The notes: generated by a model not told the origin, from the letters alone. A stretch of DNA of 64,000 nt from Pseudomonas sp. BP8 (GCF_017875955.1 NZ_JAGINK010000001.1:2146001-2210000), one strand, 5' to 3'. Shown: positions 42,705-53,211, counted from the stretch's first letter. Numbers and translations are program-made.

Positions 42705-43763
42705 TCAGACCTCCATGACCCGTTTCAATGCCGCACCCACCCGCGAAGGGCCTGGGAAATACGCCCATTCCTGTGCGTGAGGGTAGGGCGTGTCCCAGCC
42801 GGTGACGCGCTCGATCGGCGCCTCGAGGTGATGGAAACAATGCTCCTGAACCAGCGCCACCAGTTCGGCGCCAAAGCCACAGGTGCGGGTCGCTTCGTGT
42901 ACTACCACGCAGCGGCCAGTCTTTTTCACCGACTCGACAATGGTCTCCAGATCGAGCGGCCACAGGCTGCGCAGGTCGATCACTTCAGCGTCGACACCGG
43001 TCTCTTCGGCCGCGACCTGCGACACGTAGACGGTAGTGCCATAGGTCAGCACGGTGACGTCGTTGCCTGGGCGGGTGATCGCCGCCTTGTCCAGCGGTAC
43101 CGTGTAGTAAGCATCAGGCACGGCGCTCTGGGCATGCTTCGACCAGGGCGTTACCGGCCGGTCGTGGTGGCCGTCGAACGGGCCGTTGTAGAGGCGCTTG
43201 GGCTCGAGGAAGATGACCGGGTCGTCGCATTCGATCGAGGCGATCAGCAAACCTTTGGCGTCGTACGGGTTGGACGGCATTACCGTGCGCAGGCCGCAGA
43301 CCTGGGTGAACATCGCCTCCGGGCTCTGGCTGTGGGTCTGGCCGCCATAGATACCGCCGCCGCACGGCATGCGCAGGGTCAGCGGCGAAATGAACTCGCC
43401 GGCGGAACGGTAACGCAGACGGGCCATTTCCGAGACGATCTGGTCGGAGGCCGGGTAGAAGTAGTCGGCAAACTGGATCTCCACCACCGGCCGCAGGCCA
43501 TAGGCGCCCATGCCCACCGCCGTGCCGACGATGCCGCTCTCGGAGATCGGGGCGTCGAACACGCGGGATTTGCCGTATTTGCTCTGCAGGCCCTCGGTGC
43601 AACGGAACACGCCGCCGAAGTAACCAACGTCCTGGCCGTAGATCACCACGTTGTCATCGCGCTCAAGCATGACATCCATGGCCGAGCGCAGGGCCTGGAT
43701 CATGGTCATGGTGGTGGTGGACATGGCGGTTTCCAGGTCAATGCTGTTGTTGTGATCGTTCAT
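42705..43763 (-). CDS. bkdAB: Branched-chain keto acid dehydrogenase E1 beta
   Basis: A 352-residue E1 beta subunit: MIQALRSAMDVMLERDDNVV near the N-terminus, GGVFRCTEGLQ, DAPISESGIVGTAVGMGAYG and MPCGGGIYGGQTHSQSPEA. It pairs with BkdAA to decarboxylate branched-chain 2-oxo acids from Val, Leu and Ile. The ATG follows the bkdAA stop by one base, which suggests tightly coupled translation. Also called bkdA2. Confidence 0.95.
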   Translation of the reverse strand: MNDHNNSIDLETAMSTTTMTMIQALRSAMDVMLERDDNVVIYGQDVGYFGGVFRCTEGLQSKYGKSRVFDAPISESGIVGTAVGMGAYGLRPVVEIQFADYFYPASDQIVSEMARLRYRSAGEFISPLTLRMPCGGGIYGGQTHSQSPEAMFTQVCGLRTVMPSNPYDAKGLLIASIECDDPVIFLEPKRLYNGPFDGHHDRPVTPWSKHAQSAVPDAYYTVPLDKAAITRPGNDVTVLTYGTTVYVSQVAAEETGVDAEVIDLRSLWPLDLETIVESVKKTGRCVVVHEATRTCGFGAELVALVQEHCFHHLEAPIERVTGWDTPYPHAQEWAYFPGPSRVGAALKRVMEV

Positions 43764-43764
43764 C

Positions 43765-45075
<1,311 letters not shown>

Positions 45076-45194
45076 TCAGCGCTAATTACATGGTAGAGGG
45101 ACGGCAGGAGAATTTTTCTCTCATGTTCATTGCGTTTGTCCGTGGGGGCAGATAAACATTCCGGATAAACACAAGAATCAGGTGAATTTGTCTC

Positions 45195-45680
45195 ATGCGT
45201 AAACTGGATCGCACGGATATCGGCATTCTTAACAGCCTGCAGGAAAACGCCCGGATCACCAACGCCGAGCTGGCGCGCTCGGTCAACCTGTCGCCGACGC
45301 CGTGCTTCAACCGAGTCAAGGCGATGGAGGAGTTGGGAGTGATCCGCCAGCAGGTCACCTTGCTTTCGCCCGAAGTGCTCGGGCTGGACGTCAACGTGTT
45401 CATCCATGTCAGCCTGGAAAAGCAGGTAGAGCAGTCGCTGCACCGCTTTGAAGAGGAGATCGCCGAGCGCCCGGAGGTGATGGAGTGCTACCTGATGACC
45501 GGTGACCCGGACTACCTGCTGCGGGTACTGCTGCCGAGTATCCAGGCGCTGGAACGGTTTCTCGATTACCTGACGCGGTTGCCGGGGGTGGCCAACATTC
45601 GCTCCAGTTTTGCCCTCAAGCAGGTGCGCTACAAGACCGCGCTGCCGTTGCCGGCCAATGGCATGACCTTGCGTGAATGA
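45195..45680 (+). CDS. bkdR: Lrp-family activator of the bkd operon
   Basis: A 161-residue Lrp/AsnC protein: an N-terminal HTH ([20 protein letters not shown] then [20 protein letters not shown]) and a C-terminal ligand-binding domain with [20 protein letters not shown]. It is transcribed away from bkdAA and is the known activator of that operon in P. putida. AGGTGA lies upstream of the ATG. Confidence 0.94.
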   Translation: MRKLDRTDIGILNSLQENARITNAELARSVNLSPTPCFNRVKAMEELGVIRQQVTLLSPEVLGLDVNVFIHVSLEKQVEQSLHRFEEEIAERPEVMECYLMTGDPDYLLRVLLPSIQALERFLDYLTRLPGVANIRSSFALKQVRYKTALPLPANGMTLRE

Positions 45681-45720
45681 ACTGGCGGTTTTTGTTGCCT
45701 GGTCTGGCCTCTCTGATGCT

Positions 45721-45880
45721 GTTCACTTGAGAATGCCGGGGCTGCTGCGCAGCCCATCGCGACACAAGGCCGCTCCCACAATGTCCGCGCTTGTCCTGTA
45801 AATGGGGGCATACAGGGTCGGCGTGGGAGCGGCCTTGCGTCGCGATGGGCTGCGCAGCAGCCCCGGCATTCTTAGGTGAA
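45721..45880. repeat. Large inverted REP-type doublet
   Basis: Arms at 45731-45779 and 45823-45871 (49 bases each) differ at one position; weaker pairing continues outward to about 45721 and 45880. The core GGCCGCTCCCAC/GTGGGAGCGGCC belongs to a second REP type, different from the GTAGGAGCGGGC type, and also appears at 54159-54269. It fills most of the gap between bkdR and the next gene. Confidence 0.85.
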
Positions 45881-46008
45881 CACTATTAGGGCAAGCCAGT
45901 TCCTACGGGGTTACGGCCCGCACGATCACCCGCTTGATATTTTAAACACCCCGGGCTTATGTTGTGCTCGTTGCCGTCCCGGCATGCGAAAACAACAAGG
46001 ACAGTGTC

Positions 46009-47352
46009 ATGACGACCGAAAGCCTGCGCTCCCTCAGCGAGCACCTGGCGGACATTGATGAGATCGAATGTGTAACCCCAGACCTCAATGGCGTACCGCG
46101 TGGCAAGGTGATGACTGCCGAGGGCTTCCTCGAAGGGCGACGCCTGCAGATGGCGCGCGGGGTGTTGCTGCAATGCATCATGGGCGGCTACCCGCCTGCG
46201 AAATTCTACGGCAGCGACGACGGTGACCTGGCCTTGCTGGCCGACCCGGCACAGATCCATCGCCTGCCGTGGAGCGACGACCCGCGTGCCCTCGCCATCT
46301 GTGATGCCAACGAGCTCGACGGCACCTCATCGGCGCTGTCCACGCGCGGCCAGCTCAAGGCGGTGATCGCCCGTTATGCCGCCCTTGGCCTGGCACCGGT
46401 AGTCGCTACCGAGCTGGAGTTTTTCGTTTTCGCGGCCAATGCCGACCCGCTCCAGCCGTTCCAGCCGCCGCTGGGCAAGGATGGCCGGCGTGAACTGGGC
46501 CATTCGGCGTTCAGCGTCAGCTCCAACAATGGCCTGCGGCCGTTCTTCAGCGAGGTCTACCGCTGCATGGCGGCGCTCGGCCTGCCGCGCGACACCTTCA
46601 TGCACGAGATGGGCGTCAGTCAGTTCGAGATCAACCTGTTGCATGGTGATCCGCTGCTGCTGGCTGACCAGACCTTTCTGTTCAAGCACCTGCTCAAGGA
46701 GGTCGCACTCAAGCATGGCTTGATCGTGGTGTGCATGGCCAAGCCGCTGGCGCGCACGCCGGGCAGCTCGATGCACATCCACCAAAGCCTGGTCGAGATT
46801 ACCAGCGGGCGTAATGTATTCAGCGACGAGGCGGGGCAGGCCAGTGAGACCTTCCAGCACTTCATTGGCGGGCTGCAGGCGTGCATGGCCGACTTCACGG
46901 CGTTGTTCGCCCCCAACGTCAACTCCTACCAGCGTCTCTGTCATCCGTATGCCTCGCCGAACAATGCCTGTTGGTCTGAAGACAACCGCGCGGCGGGCCT
47001 GCGCATTCCGGCCAGTGCGCCAATTGCGCGGCGTGTCGAGAACCGCTTGCCGGGCGCTGATGCCAACCCGTACCTGGCGATCGCCGCCAGCCTCGCTGCC
47101 GGCCTGCATGGCATCGAACAGCGCTTGCAGCCTGCCGCGGCGATCCAGGGCGAATTCACCGTGCCGGAGCACCTGAGTCTGCCCTGCACCCTGCATGCGG
47201 CACTGGCGCGGCTCAAGCACAGCACGCTTGCGCGGGAACTGTTCGGCAGTGAGTTCATCGAAGGCTATGTCGCGACCAAGACCCTCGAGCTGAGCGACTT
47301 CTTTGATGAAATCACGCCCTGGGAACGGCGCGTGCTGGCGGCTCAGGCCTGA
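46009..47352 (+). CDS. Glutamine synthetase family protein (gamma-glutamylpolyamine synthetase type)
   Basis: A 447-residue GS-fold ligase. Signatures include ATELEFFVF, MGVSQFEINL with the metal-binding Glu, KPLARTPGSSMHIHQSL and NSYQRLCHPYASPNNACWSEDNRAAGLRIP. The size and the PYASPNN segment resemble the PuuA/Spu group that glutamylates polyamines or monoamines rather than GlnA itself, and no adenylylation-site Tyr motif is seen. ATG 46009 gives MTTESLRSLSEHL. No polyamine genes are adjacent, so the substrate is uncertain. Confidence 0.85.
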   Translation: MTTESLRSLSEHLADIDEIECVTPDLNGVPRGKVMTAEGFLEGRRLQMARGVLLQCIMGGYPPAKFYGSDDGDLALLADPAQIHRLPWSDDPRALAICDANELDGTSSALSTRGQLKAVIARYAALGLAPVVATELEFFVFAANADPLQPFQPPLGKDGRRELGHSAFSVSSNNGLRPFFSEVYRCMAALGLPRDTFMHEMGVSQFEINLLHGDPLLLADQTFLFKHLLKEVALKHGLIVVCMAKPLARTPGSSMHIHQSLVEITSGRNVFSDEAGQASETFQHFIGGLQACMADFTALFAPNVNSYQRLCHPYASPNNACWSEDNRAAGLRIPASAPIARRVENRLPGADANPYLAIAASLAAGLHGIEQRLQPAAAIQGEFTVPEHLSLPCTLHAALARLKHSTLARELFGSEFIEGYVATKTLELSDFFDEITPWERRVLAAQA

Positions 47353-47480
47353 TCGCGACACAACTGGCACTGGACACGTCCCTGCGGCTTTATTTGCGCC
47401 GCAGGGCCTGCGCCTCCGTGCATTTGCCCTTATGCTTGCGAGCACTATCCTCCACCTGACCAGGGAGCCCTTCGGGACGC

Positions 47481-48812
47481 ATGCGACAGATCTGGAAGTC
47501 TTTTCGTTCGCTGTATTTCGCCGCCTTGATGATGCTGATCGGCTCGGGCCTGTTAAGTACGTACCTGGCCCTGCGCCTGGCTGCCGACAATGTCGACAGC
47601 CTGTGGATTGGTGCATTGATGGCGGCCAACTATTTTGGTTTGGCACTGGGCGGCAAGATTGGCCACCGGCTCATCGCCCGGGTCGGGCATATCCGGGCCT
47701 ACGCCACCTGTGCCGGGATCGTCGGAGCGGCGGTGCTCGGCCATGGGCTGACTGACTTGTTGCCGGTCTGGGTCGGACTGCGGATCATTGTTGGCCTTGG
47801 CATGATGTGCCAGTACATGGTCATTGAAAGCTGGCTCAACGAGCAGGCTGATGCCAAGCAGCGTGGCGCCGTGTTCAGTGGCTACATGATCGCCTCGTAC
47901 CTGGGCCTGGTGCTCGGTCAGTTGATCCTGGTGGTGCATCCCGAACTGGGCCCTGAGCTGCTGATGCTGGTCGCCATGTGCTTTGCGCTGTGCCTGGTGC
48001 CGGTGGCAATGACCCGGCGGATTCACCCGGCGCCGTTGCGCCCGGCGCCGATGGAGCCGAAGTTCTTCATCAAGCGCGTACCGCAGTCGCTGAGTACGGT
48101 GCTGGGAGCGGGCTTGATCGTCGGTTCGTTCTACGGCCTGGCGCCGCTGTATGCGGCCAATCAAGGGCTGAGCACCGAGCAGATCGGTCTGTTCATGGGG
48201 TGCTGCATCTTTGCCGGGCTGGTGGTGCAATGGCCACTGGGCTGGTTGTCTGATCGCTACGACCGTGCGGTGTTGATCCGCACGGCGGCGGGCGGGCTGG
48301 CGTTGGCGGCGTTGCCGCTGGCGATTCTGCCTAGCGTGCCGTTGGAAATGCTGTTCGGCATCGGCTTTGTGATTTCCCTGCTGCAGTTCTGCCTGTATCC
48401 GCTGGCCGTGGCGTTTTCCAACGACCATGTCGAAAGTGAGCGGCGTGTGTCGCTGACGGCCATGTTGCTGGTGACTTATGGCGTGGGCGCCTGTATCGGG
48501 CCGTTGGCGGCCGGTGTGCTGATGAAGGTGCTGGGCCCGCAGATGCTTTATGCGTTCTTCCTGTTTTTCGCGTTGGTGCTGGTCTGGCGGATTCGGCCGA
48601 AGGCGGTCACTGGGTTGCACCAGGTTCAGGATGCTCCGTTGGGTCACGTGGCGATGCCGGCGGCAGGTTCGCCGTTGTCGGCGGCACTCGACCCGCGGGT
48701 TGATGAGCAGACGGTGCAGGATGTGATGCAGGCGCCGATTGGGGCGGAGGATACCGAAGAAGAACAGGAGCAGGGTGTGGGGCCTGAGCCTGAGGTGGGC
48801 AAGGTCAGCTGA
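47481..48812 (+). CDS. MFS transporter (YcaD-like)
   Basis: A 443-residue major facilitator with about twelve membrane segments. It resembles E. coli YcaD: SGLLSTYLALRLAADNVDSL early on, GLGMMCQYMVIESWLNEQAD after helix 4, and WPLGWLSDRYDRAVLIRT in the central loop. A C-terminal cytosolic tail of about 60 residues is acidic (EDTEEEQEQ) and is longer than usual. Substrate unknown. It lies 128 bases behind the GS-like gene. Confidence 0.85.
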   Translation: MRQIWKSFRSLYFAALMMLIGSGLLSTYLALRLAADNVDSLWIGALMAANYFGLALGGKIGHRLIARVGHIRAYATCAGIVGAAVLGHGLTDLLPVWVGLRIIVGLGMMCQYMVIESWLNEQADAKQRGAVFSGYMIASYLGLVLGQLILVVHPELGPELLMLVAMCFALCLVPVAMTRRIHPAPLRPAPMEPKFFIKRVPQSLSTVLGAGLIVGSFYGLAPLYAANQGLSTEQIGLFMGCCIFAGLVVQWPLGWLSDRYDRAVLIRTAAGGLALAALPLAILPSVPLEMLFGIGFVISLLQFCLYPLAVAFSNDHVESERRVSLTAMLLVTYGVGACIGPLAAGVLMKVLGPQMLYAFFLFFALVLVWRIRPKAVTGLHQVQDAPLGHVAMPAAGSPLSAALDPRVDEQTVQDVMQAPIGAEDTEEEQEQGVGPEPEVGKVS

Positions 48813-48854
48813 GTTCGCCGTGGGCTTGGGTGGTCTGGCTGGCTTAGGAATTGT

Positions 48855-49544
48855 GGGCTTATCCATTTGATGGGGTGGCTTTTCTGGCCTCTTCGGCCCT
48901 TACGGCGGGTCACTTTTTTTCTTGGAAAAAAGTGACCCAAAACCGCTTGCTCCCACATACGGCCCTCCGCTCCGGTCTTGCTCCTGAAGTCGCCAAGTTA
49001 CGGGTGGCGTCTGGGCTGGCGTTGTCTTCGATAGTGGCAGGTGTGGTGGATGTTCGGGCCTCTTCGCGGGGCAAGCCCGCTCCTACAGGGATTGCGCCGA
49101 ATTCAAAGTCTGCGCCCATCCTGTAGGAGCGGGCTTGTCCCGCGAAGAGGCCGGTACTGCCAATGCAAATCGCAGGGCGCAGCCCTGCCAGCCACACCGC
49201 AATTCCGCTGGTAAATAAACAAAGCGAGAGCGCAGCGATTCGCCAGCCGTTGCCCTGGCTGTTGATCTTGATCTTGCTCTTGATCTACAGCGACTTCAGG
49301 AGGCCGAGCGCAGGTCTTGCGCAGGGAGGTGGAGGCCATGGATGGCCGGAAAGCGCTGAGGCCCAGGATGGGCCGTACAGCGCGGTCCTCCCGGAGCAAG
49401 ACCGGAGCGAGGGAACCCCGAAGCGCAGCGTAGGGGCCGGATGCAGGAGCAAGCGGTTTTTGGTTACTTTTTTCCAAGAAAAAAAGTGACCCGCCGTAAG
49501 GGCGGAAGGGGCCAGTGGCGCCACCACATCAAATGGATAAGCCC
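48855..49544. repeat. Long nested inverted repeat region
   Basis: The gap between the MFS gene and flgZ (about 840 bases) has no gene. Arms 48855-48953 and 49446-49544, 99 bases each, are inverted copies with roughly 80-90 percent identity by eye. Each contains the self-complementary GGGTCACTTTTTTTCTTGG... ...AAAAAAGTGACC hairpin. A shorter inverted pair (CGCTCCGGTCTTGCTCC) lies inside, then the REP doublet at 49056-49152 and a short TTGATC/TTGCTC tandem tract near 49260-49290. Confidence 0.85.
49056..49152. repeat. REP doublet
   Basis: Two REP elements (49056-49089 and 49120-49152) face each other, with one or two mismatches and a 30-base spacer, inside the larger inverted repeat. Confidence 0.85.
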
Positions 49545-49611
49545 CAAGCTACCAGGCCAGAGCCAAAGCCAAGACCAATACCCACCATCCCCACCAATCC
49601 GTAAAAAACCC

Positions 49612-49641
49612 AAAAAAAAACCACCCGAAGGTGGCATTTTT
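49612..49641 (-). terminator. Terminator of the flgA-M-N-Z side
   Basis: CCACC/GGTGG with a CGAA loop, and a run of nine A on its left (T-run on the minus strand), 17 bases past the flgZ stop. Confidence 0.8.
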
Positions 49642-49657
49642 CATGTCAGCACAAAAA

Positions 49658-50401
49658 TCAGTAATCGTCCTTGTCAAACCGCCGCGCCTCACGCTGCAGC
49701 TGGTAGACAAAACTCTCGATCTTGCGCTGCGACTGGCCAGTGAGGTTATGGAACCGCACCCCAGCAAACGTGGTGTTGATGCGCTCTTCAAAGTGCAGAT
49801 GACGCAGCTCCACCATCACATCGCTCAACCCCAACGGATTACCCGCCTTGAACCGCTCGTAAACCTGGCCCAGCTGCAAGCGCTGTTCGACATCGCCGTC
49901 AAAACGCATCTTGCAACCAGTGGCAGAGATGTCCAGCAGCTTGCCGCGCAGCGCCCCATTGCCCTTGAGGTGAGTGCCATCCAGGATAACGTCGACCAGT
50001 TGCGACAGCTTAAGCGCCGCGCGGAAAGCATTGCGCCGCTGGTGGTACACCACTTCTTCGGGCAGCGGCCCGCGATAGCTGCGGTGACCGTCAACTTCAG
50101 AAATGGTCAGGGGAGTGTTGCATTCCCAGGCAATACGCACCCCGTCATGAAAGCCTTCGACGCGGAACGGCTCGCCGTTCTCGATAAACTTTTCACCGTC
50201 ACGCGGGATCAGTTCATCGAATGCCAGGGTGTTGCTGTCACGGTCCACATGCACCACGTAGCTCTGGAACCGCTGGCTGCGTTCATGGAAGGTGATGATC
50301 AGCGGATCGTGGCTATCCAGCAGCTGGCGCAGGTTGGCCGTGATCTCCAAAGGAGTGCTCAGCACCTTTGGGGGCTGGGGAGCATCGGATTCATTGAACA
50401 C
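49658..50401 (-). CDS. flgZ: Flagellar brake protein, YcgR/FlgZ (PilZ domain)
   Basis: A 247-residue protein with an N-terminal YcgR domain (about 1-120) and a C-terminal PilZ domain whose cyclic-di-GMP motif reads [10 protein letters not shown] (RxxxR, about residues 120-130) with DISATGCKM (DxSxxG). It slows the flagellar motor when cyclic-di-GMP is high. It follows flgN on the minus strand and ends on a good terminator. Confidence 0.93.
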   Translation of the reverse strand: MFNESDAPQPPKVLSTPLEITANLRQLLDSHDPLIITFHERSQRFQSYVVHVDRDSNTLAFDELIPRDGEKFIENGEPFRVEGFHDGVRIAWECNTPLTISEVDGHRSYRGPLPEEVVYHQRRNAFRAALKLSQLVDVILDGTHLKGNGALRGKLLDISATGCKMRFDGDVEQRLQLGQVYERFKAGNPLGLSDVMVELRHLHFEERINTTFAGVRFHNLTGQSQRKIESFVYQLQREARRFDKDDY

Positions 50402-50481
50402 GGGTTATCAATCTCCAGGCAAATACGACACACGCAAGTAACGGCATTTTGCCAGTATGTTCCGTGCCATGATAGAAAAAA

Positions 50482-50949
50482 TCAAACTTGGCTGATCGCC
50501 CGAGGCTTGGCCATTGGCGAAGTCGCGCCACGGCTGTCGTACAGCGACGGGGAATCGCCGCCGTTGAGGATTCTGATCTGGTTGGCCGTAGCGGCCTGCT
50601 GGACCTGGATGATCCGACCGTTGGTCTCGTTGATCTGCTGGCAGGCGTCCATCAGCTGGGTAAGGACGGCGAGCTGCTGCATGATCAGTTCGCCATTCGG
50701 CGATTGCTCGGCCACGGCCTGTACGCCTGCACGATTGGCGCTCAGGCCAAGGCTGGCAAGCAGGTTGTTGCGGCGCTGGCCCTGCTGCTCGAGCAACACG
50801 ATCAACGACTGCTTGCGCGCGAGGATCTGCTCCAGCGCGGCCATGTCGCGGCCATGCAGGGCGACTGCTTCGCTTTGCAGCAGTTCCAGCAGCTCCTGGG
50901 TAGGCGCGATGTCGTCTTCGATCAATTGCAGCAGAGTAATGTCGTGCAT
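50482..50949 (-). CDS. flgN: Flagellar export chaperone FlgN
   Basis: A 155-residue helical protein: LLQLIEDDIAPTQELLELLQ at the start and NETNGRIIQVQQAATANQIRI near the C-terminus are typical of FlgN, which escorts the hook-filament junction proteins FlgK and FlgL. Both helices look amphipathic. It lies 47 bases behind flgM and is probably cotranscribed with it. Confidence 0.92.
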   Translation of the reverse strand: MHDITLLQLIEDDIAPTQELLELLQSEAVALHGRDMAALEQILARKQSLIVLLEQQGQRRNNLLASLGLSANRAGVQAVAEQSPNGELIMQQLAVLTQLMDACQQINETNGRIIQVQQAATANQIRILNGGDSPSLYDSRGATSPMAKPRAISQV

Positions 50950-50996
50950 GGCTGGCTCTTGGGTTATAGCGTCCTTGAAGTCAGCGCGCCGATGGC

Positions 50997-51311
50997 TTAG
51001 CGCTGAGCTTCGAATTCAAGCAGTTTGCTGGCGACCCGGCCGGCATCGACCTGGTAGCTGCCATCTGCAATCGCCTGCTTCAACTCGGCCACGCGGGCGC
51101 TGTTGACGGTGGGCTGATCGCGCAGCTTGTCGCTGATCTTTTGCAACTGCTGGGCCTCTTGACTGAGGTGTACTGCCTCTCCGCTGACGTTGGCGCGTGC
51201 TGGCGCTTCGCTGGTTTCGCCGGGTTTTTCGGCGGTGCCGGTCGCGCTGGTGCTGCGCACGCCGCCGGTGACGGCCGGAGAGCTATTAAGACGACTGAAG
51301 TCGATGACCAT
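50997..51311 (-). CDS. flgM: Anti-sigma-28 factor FlgM
   Basis: A 104-residue FlgM: an N-terminal disordered part ([17 protein letters not shown]) and the C-terminal sigma-binding half [19 protein letters not shown] then [15 protein letters not shown] and [17 protein letters not shown]. It holds FliA inactive until exported through the hook. It has its own sigma-28 promoter at 51348-51374. Confidence 0.95.
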   Translation of the reverse strand: MVIDFSRLNSSPAVTGGVRSTSATGTAEKPGETSEAPARANVSGEAVHLSQEAQQLQKISDKLRDQPTVNSARVAELKQAIADGSYQVDAGRVASKLLEFEAQR

Positions 51312-51347
51312 GATCAGAAACCCCTGGGTATTTGGACGCTTGCCATG

Positions 51348-51374
51348 TTTTCGGCCAACCCGAAAAAAACTTTA
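51348..51374 (-). promoter_or_regulatory. Sigma-28 (FliA) promoter of flgM
   Basis: On the minus strand TAAAGTTT-N11-GCCGAAAA. It matches the sigma-28 consensus (TAAAGTTT-N11-GCCGATAA) at all but one position and lies 37 bases before the flgM ATG. Confidence 0.9.
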
Positions 51375-51463
51375 GGCACGAATGCATAGCCGCTTGTCAG
51401 CAAGCTCGCGTAACCCCATTTCTGACACAGTTTAGGTAAAGCGGTTCCTTCCCGCCAGCCTTG

Positions 51464-52216
51464 TTACATCGCCACCTCGACCTGCCCGGGCGCTGTCACC
51501 CGAGCCTTGATCACCCGTTTGGAGTTCAGGTTGCGGACTCGGATCTGTTCACTCAGGCCGCCCTTGGCCAACGCCTCGCCGGGCATGCGCACGCTCAACG
51601 TGCCGCTGCGGGCAATGATCACCACCTGGTCGCCCTTGCGTACTACGTCGGCCTGTTCCAGGTGTTGCGGGGTGAGTACCTGGTCAAGTACGGCAGGGCG
51701 CAGCAGTTTCATCCCCACGGCCTGGTCCAGGCTGCCGAGAAACCCCTGGCTGAGCGTGCCAACGTCGCGCTCGCGCAGGGTCACGTCGTTTTCACCTACC
51801 ACACTCTCGCGCCTGAGCGGGCGGGCCATCACCACCACCTCGCGGTACAGCTTGACCTGCGCCGGAACGAACACGGTCCAGGGCGCACTGCTGTCGCAAC
51901 GTACCCGCACCGTCACCCGTCCCAAAGGTTGTGCCGGGCTTTCCAGCGAAGCGTCAAGCGCTTGGCTGCACAGCGGCATGCGCAGGCGCGGGTCGAGGTT
52001 GTTCACCTGGATCTCGTAACGCCCCTGCGTCTGCGTGCTCGCCAGATAATCCTCGACAGTGAACTCAAGAAACCCTTGGGTGACACCGATAAGCTGTTCA
52101 GGCAAGGTGATCGCATCTGCCAGCGCGCGAGCGCTGGGTGCCAGCAGGCAAAGCACGGCCAGTGGGCCAGCCAGCAGGCGCGTCAGTCGTCGGGAAAATG
52201 GCGTTTTCGTATACAT
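51464..52216 (-). CDS. flgA: Flagellar P-ring assembly chaperone FlgA
   Basis: A 250-residue periplasmic protein with a signal peptide (LLAGPLAVLCLLAPSARALA, about residues 14-33), a SAF domain and the C-terminal segment GDQVVIIARSGTLSVRMPGEALAKGG typical of FlgA. It helps FlgI assemble into the P ring. No Shine-Dalgarno precedes the ATG, and the sigma-54 site just upstream predicts a start of transcription only about two bases before it, so the message may be leaderless. No later start would keep the signal peptide. Confidence 0.92.
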   Translation of the reverse strand: MYTKTPFSRRLTRLLAGPLAVLCLLAPSARALADAITLPEQLIGVTQGFLEFTVEDYLASTQTQGRYEIQVNNLDPRLRMPLCSQALDASLESPAQPLGRVTVRVRCDSSAPWTVFVPAQVKLYREVVVMARPLRRESVVGENDVTLRERDVGTLSQGFLGSLDQAVGMKLLRPAVLDQVLTPQHLEQADVVRKGDQVVIIARSGTLSVRMPGEALAKGGLSEQIRVRNLNSKRVIKARVTAPGQVEVAM

Positions 52217-52221
52217 GACGC

Positions 52222-52248
52222 TAAAAAAAGCAAAGCCCGTGCCGACTT
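52222..52248 (+). promoter_or_regulatory. Sigma-28 promoter of cheV
   Basis: TAAA-N15-GCCGACTT, 33 bases before the cheV ATG. It fits the sigma-28 pattern (TAAA-N15-GCCGATAA) with two mismatches in the -10 part. Confidence 0.7.
52229..52244 (-). promoter_or_regulatory. Sigma-54 promoter of flgA
   Basis: On the minus strand CGGCACGGGCTTTGCT: GG-N10-GC with the CAC and TTTGC of the -24/-12 consensus. It overlaps the cheV sigma-28 promoter on the other strand. Confidence 0.75.
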
Positions 52249-52281
52249 TAATAGGCAGGCAGAAACGTTAAGGAGTCTGGC

Positions 52282-53211
52282 ATGGCTGGTGTTATGGATT
52301 CGGTCAACCAGCGCACGCAGCTGGTTGGGCAGAATCGTCTGGAACTCTTGTTGTTCCGCCTCAATGGCTCGCAGCTGTATGGCATCAATGTGTTCAAGGT
52401 CCGCGAGGTGCTGCAGTGCCCGGACCTGACCGTGTTGCCCAAGTCTCATCCGGTGGTGCGCGGCGTCGCCAATATTCGCGGGGCGACCATCCCGATCCTC
52501 GACCTGTCGATGGCCACCGGCTTGCCCGGGCTGCAGGAAGAGACCCGCAAGAGCTTCGTCATCATTACCGAATACAACACCAAGACCCAGGGCTTCCTGG
52601 TCCACTCGGTCGAGCGCATCGTCAACATGAACTGGGAGGAGATTCATCCGCCACCCAAGGGCACCGGCCGTGACCATTACCTGACAGCGGTCACCCGGGT
52701 CGACAATCGCATGGTCGAGATCATCGACGTGGAAAAGGTCCTGGCCGAAGTCGCGCCGTCGTCCGAGTCGGTGTCGGCCGGCGTGGTGTCTGCCGAGGTG
52801 CAGGACCAGGCCGTGCTGCTGCGGGTGCTGGCTGTCGATGACTCGTCGGTCGCCCGCAAGCAGGTCAGCCGCTGCCTGCAGACGGTCGGCGTCGAGGTGG
52901 TGGCGCTCAATGATGGTCGGCAGGCGCTGGACTACCTGCGCAAGCTGGTCGACGAGGGCAAGCGTCCGGAAGAAGAGTTCCTGATGATGATCTCGGACAT
53001 TGAAATGCCAGAAATGGATGGCTATACCCTCACGGCAGAGATTCGCAGTGACCCGCGCATGCAAAAATTGCACATCGTCCTGCATACTTCACTGTCTGGG
53101 GTGTTCAACCAGGCCATGGTCAAGAAGGTCGGCGCCGACGACTTCCTGGCCAAGTTCAAACCGGACGACCTGGCCCAGCGGGTAGTCGACCGGATCAAGG
53201 CGACGCATTGA
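52282..53211 (+). CDS. cheV: Chemotaxis coupling protein CheV (CheW-receiver fusion)
   Basis: A 309-residue protein: a CheW-like domain (about 15-155; LYGINVFKVREVLQCPDLTVLP, RGVANIRGATIPILDL) and a response-regulator domain (about 185-305; LAVDDSSVARKQ, the phospho-acceptor Asp in MMISDIEMPEMDGY, and conserved Thr/Lys in LHTSLSG and DDFLAKFKPDDL). It couples receptors to CheA and may buffer phosphate. AAGGAG lies 8 bases upstream. It is cotranscribed with cheR. Confidence 0.95.
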   Translation: MAGVMDSVNQRTQLVGQNRLELLLFRLNGSQLYGINVFKVREVLQCPDLTVLPKSHPVVRGVANIRGATIPILDLSMATGLPGLQEETRKSFVIITEYNTKTQGFLVHSVERIVNMNWEEIHPPPKGTGRDHYLTAVTRVDNRMVEIIDVEKVLAEVAPSSESVSAGVVSAEVQDQAVLLRVLAVDDSSVARKQVSRCLQTVGVEVVALNDGRQALDYLRKLVDEGKRPEEEFLMMISDIEMPEMDGYTLTAEIRSDPRMQKLHIVLHTSLSGVFNQAMVKKVGADDFLAKFKPDDLAQRVVDRIKATH

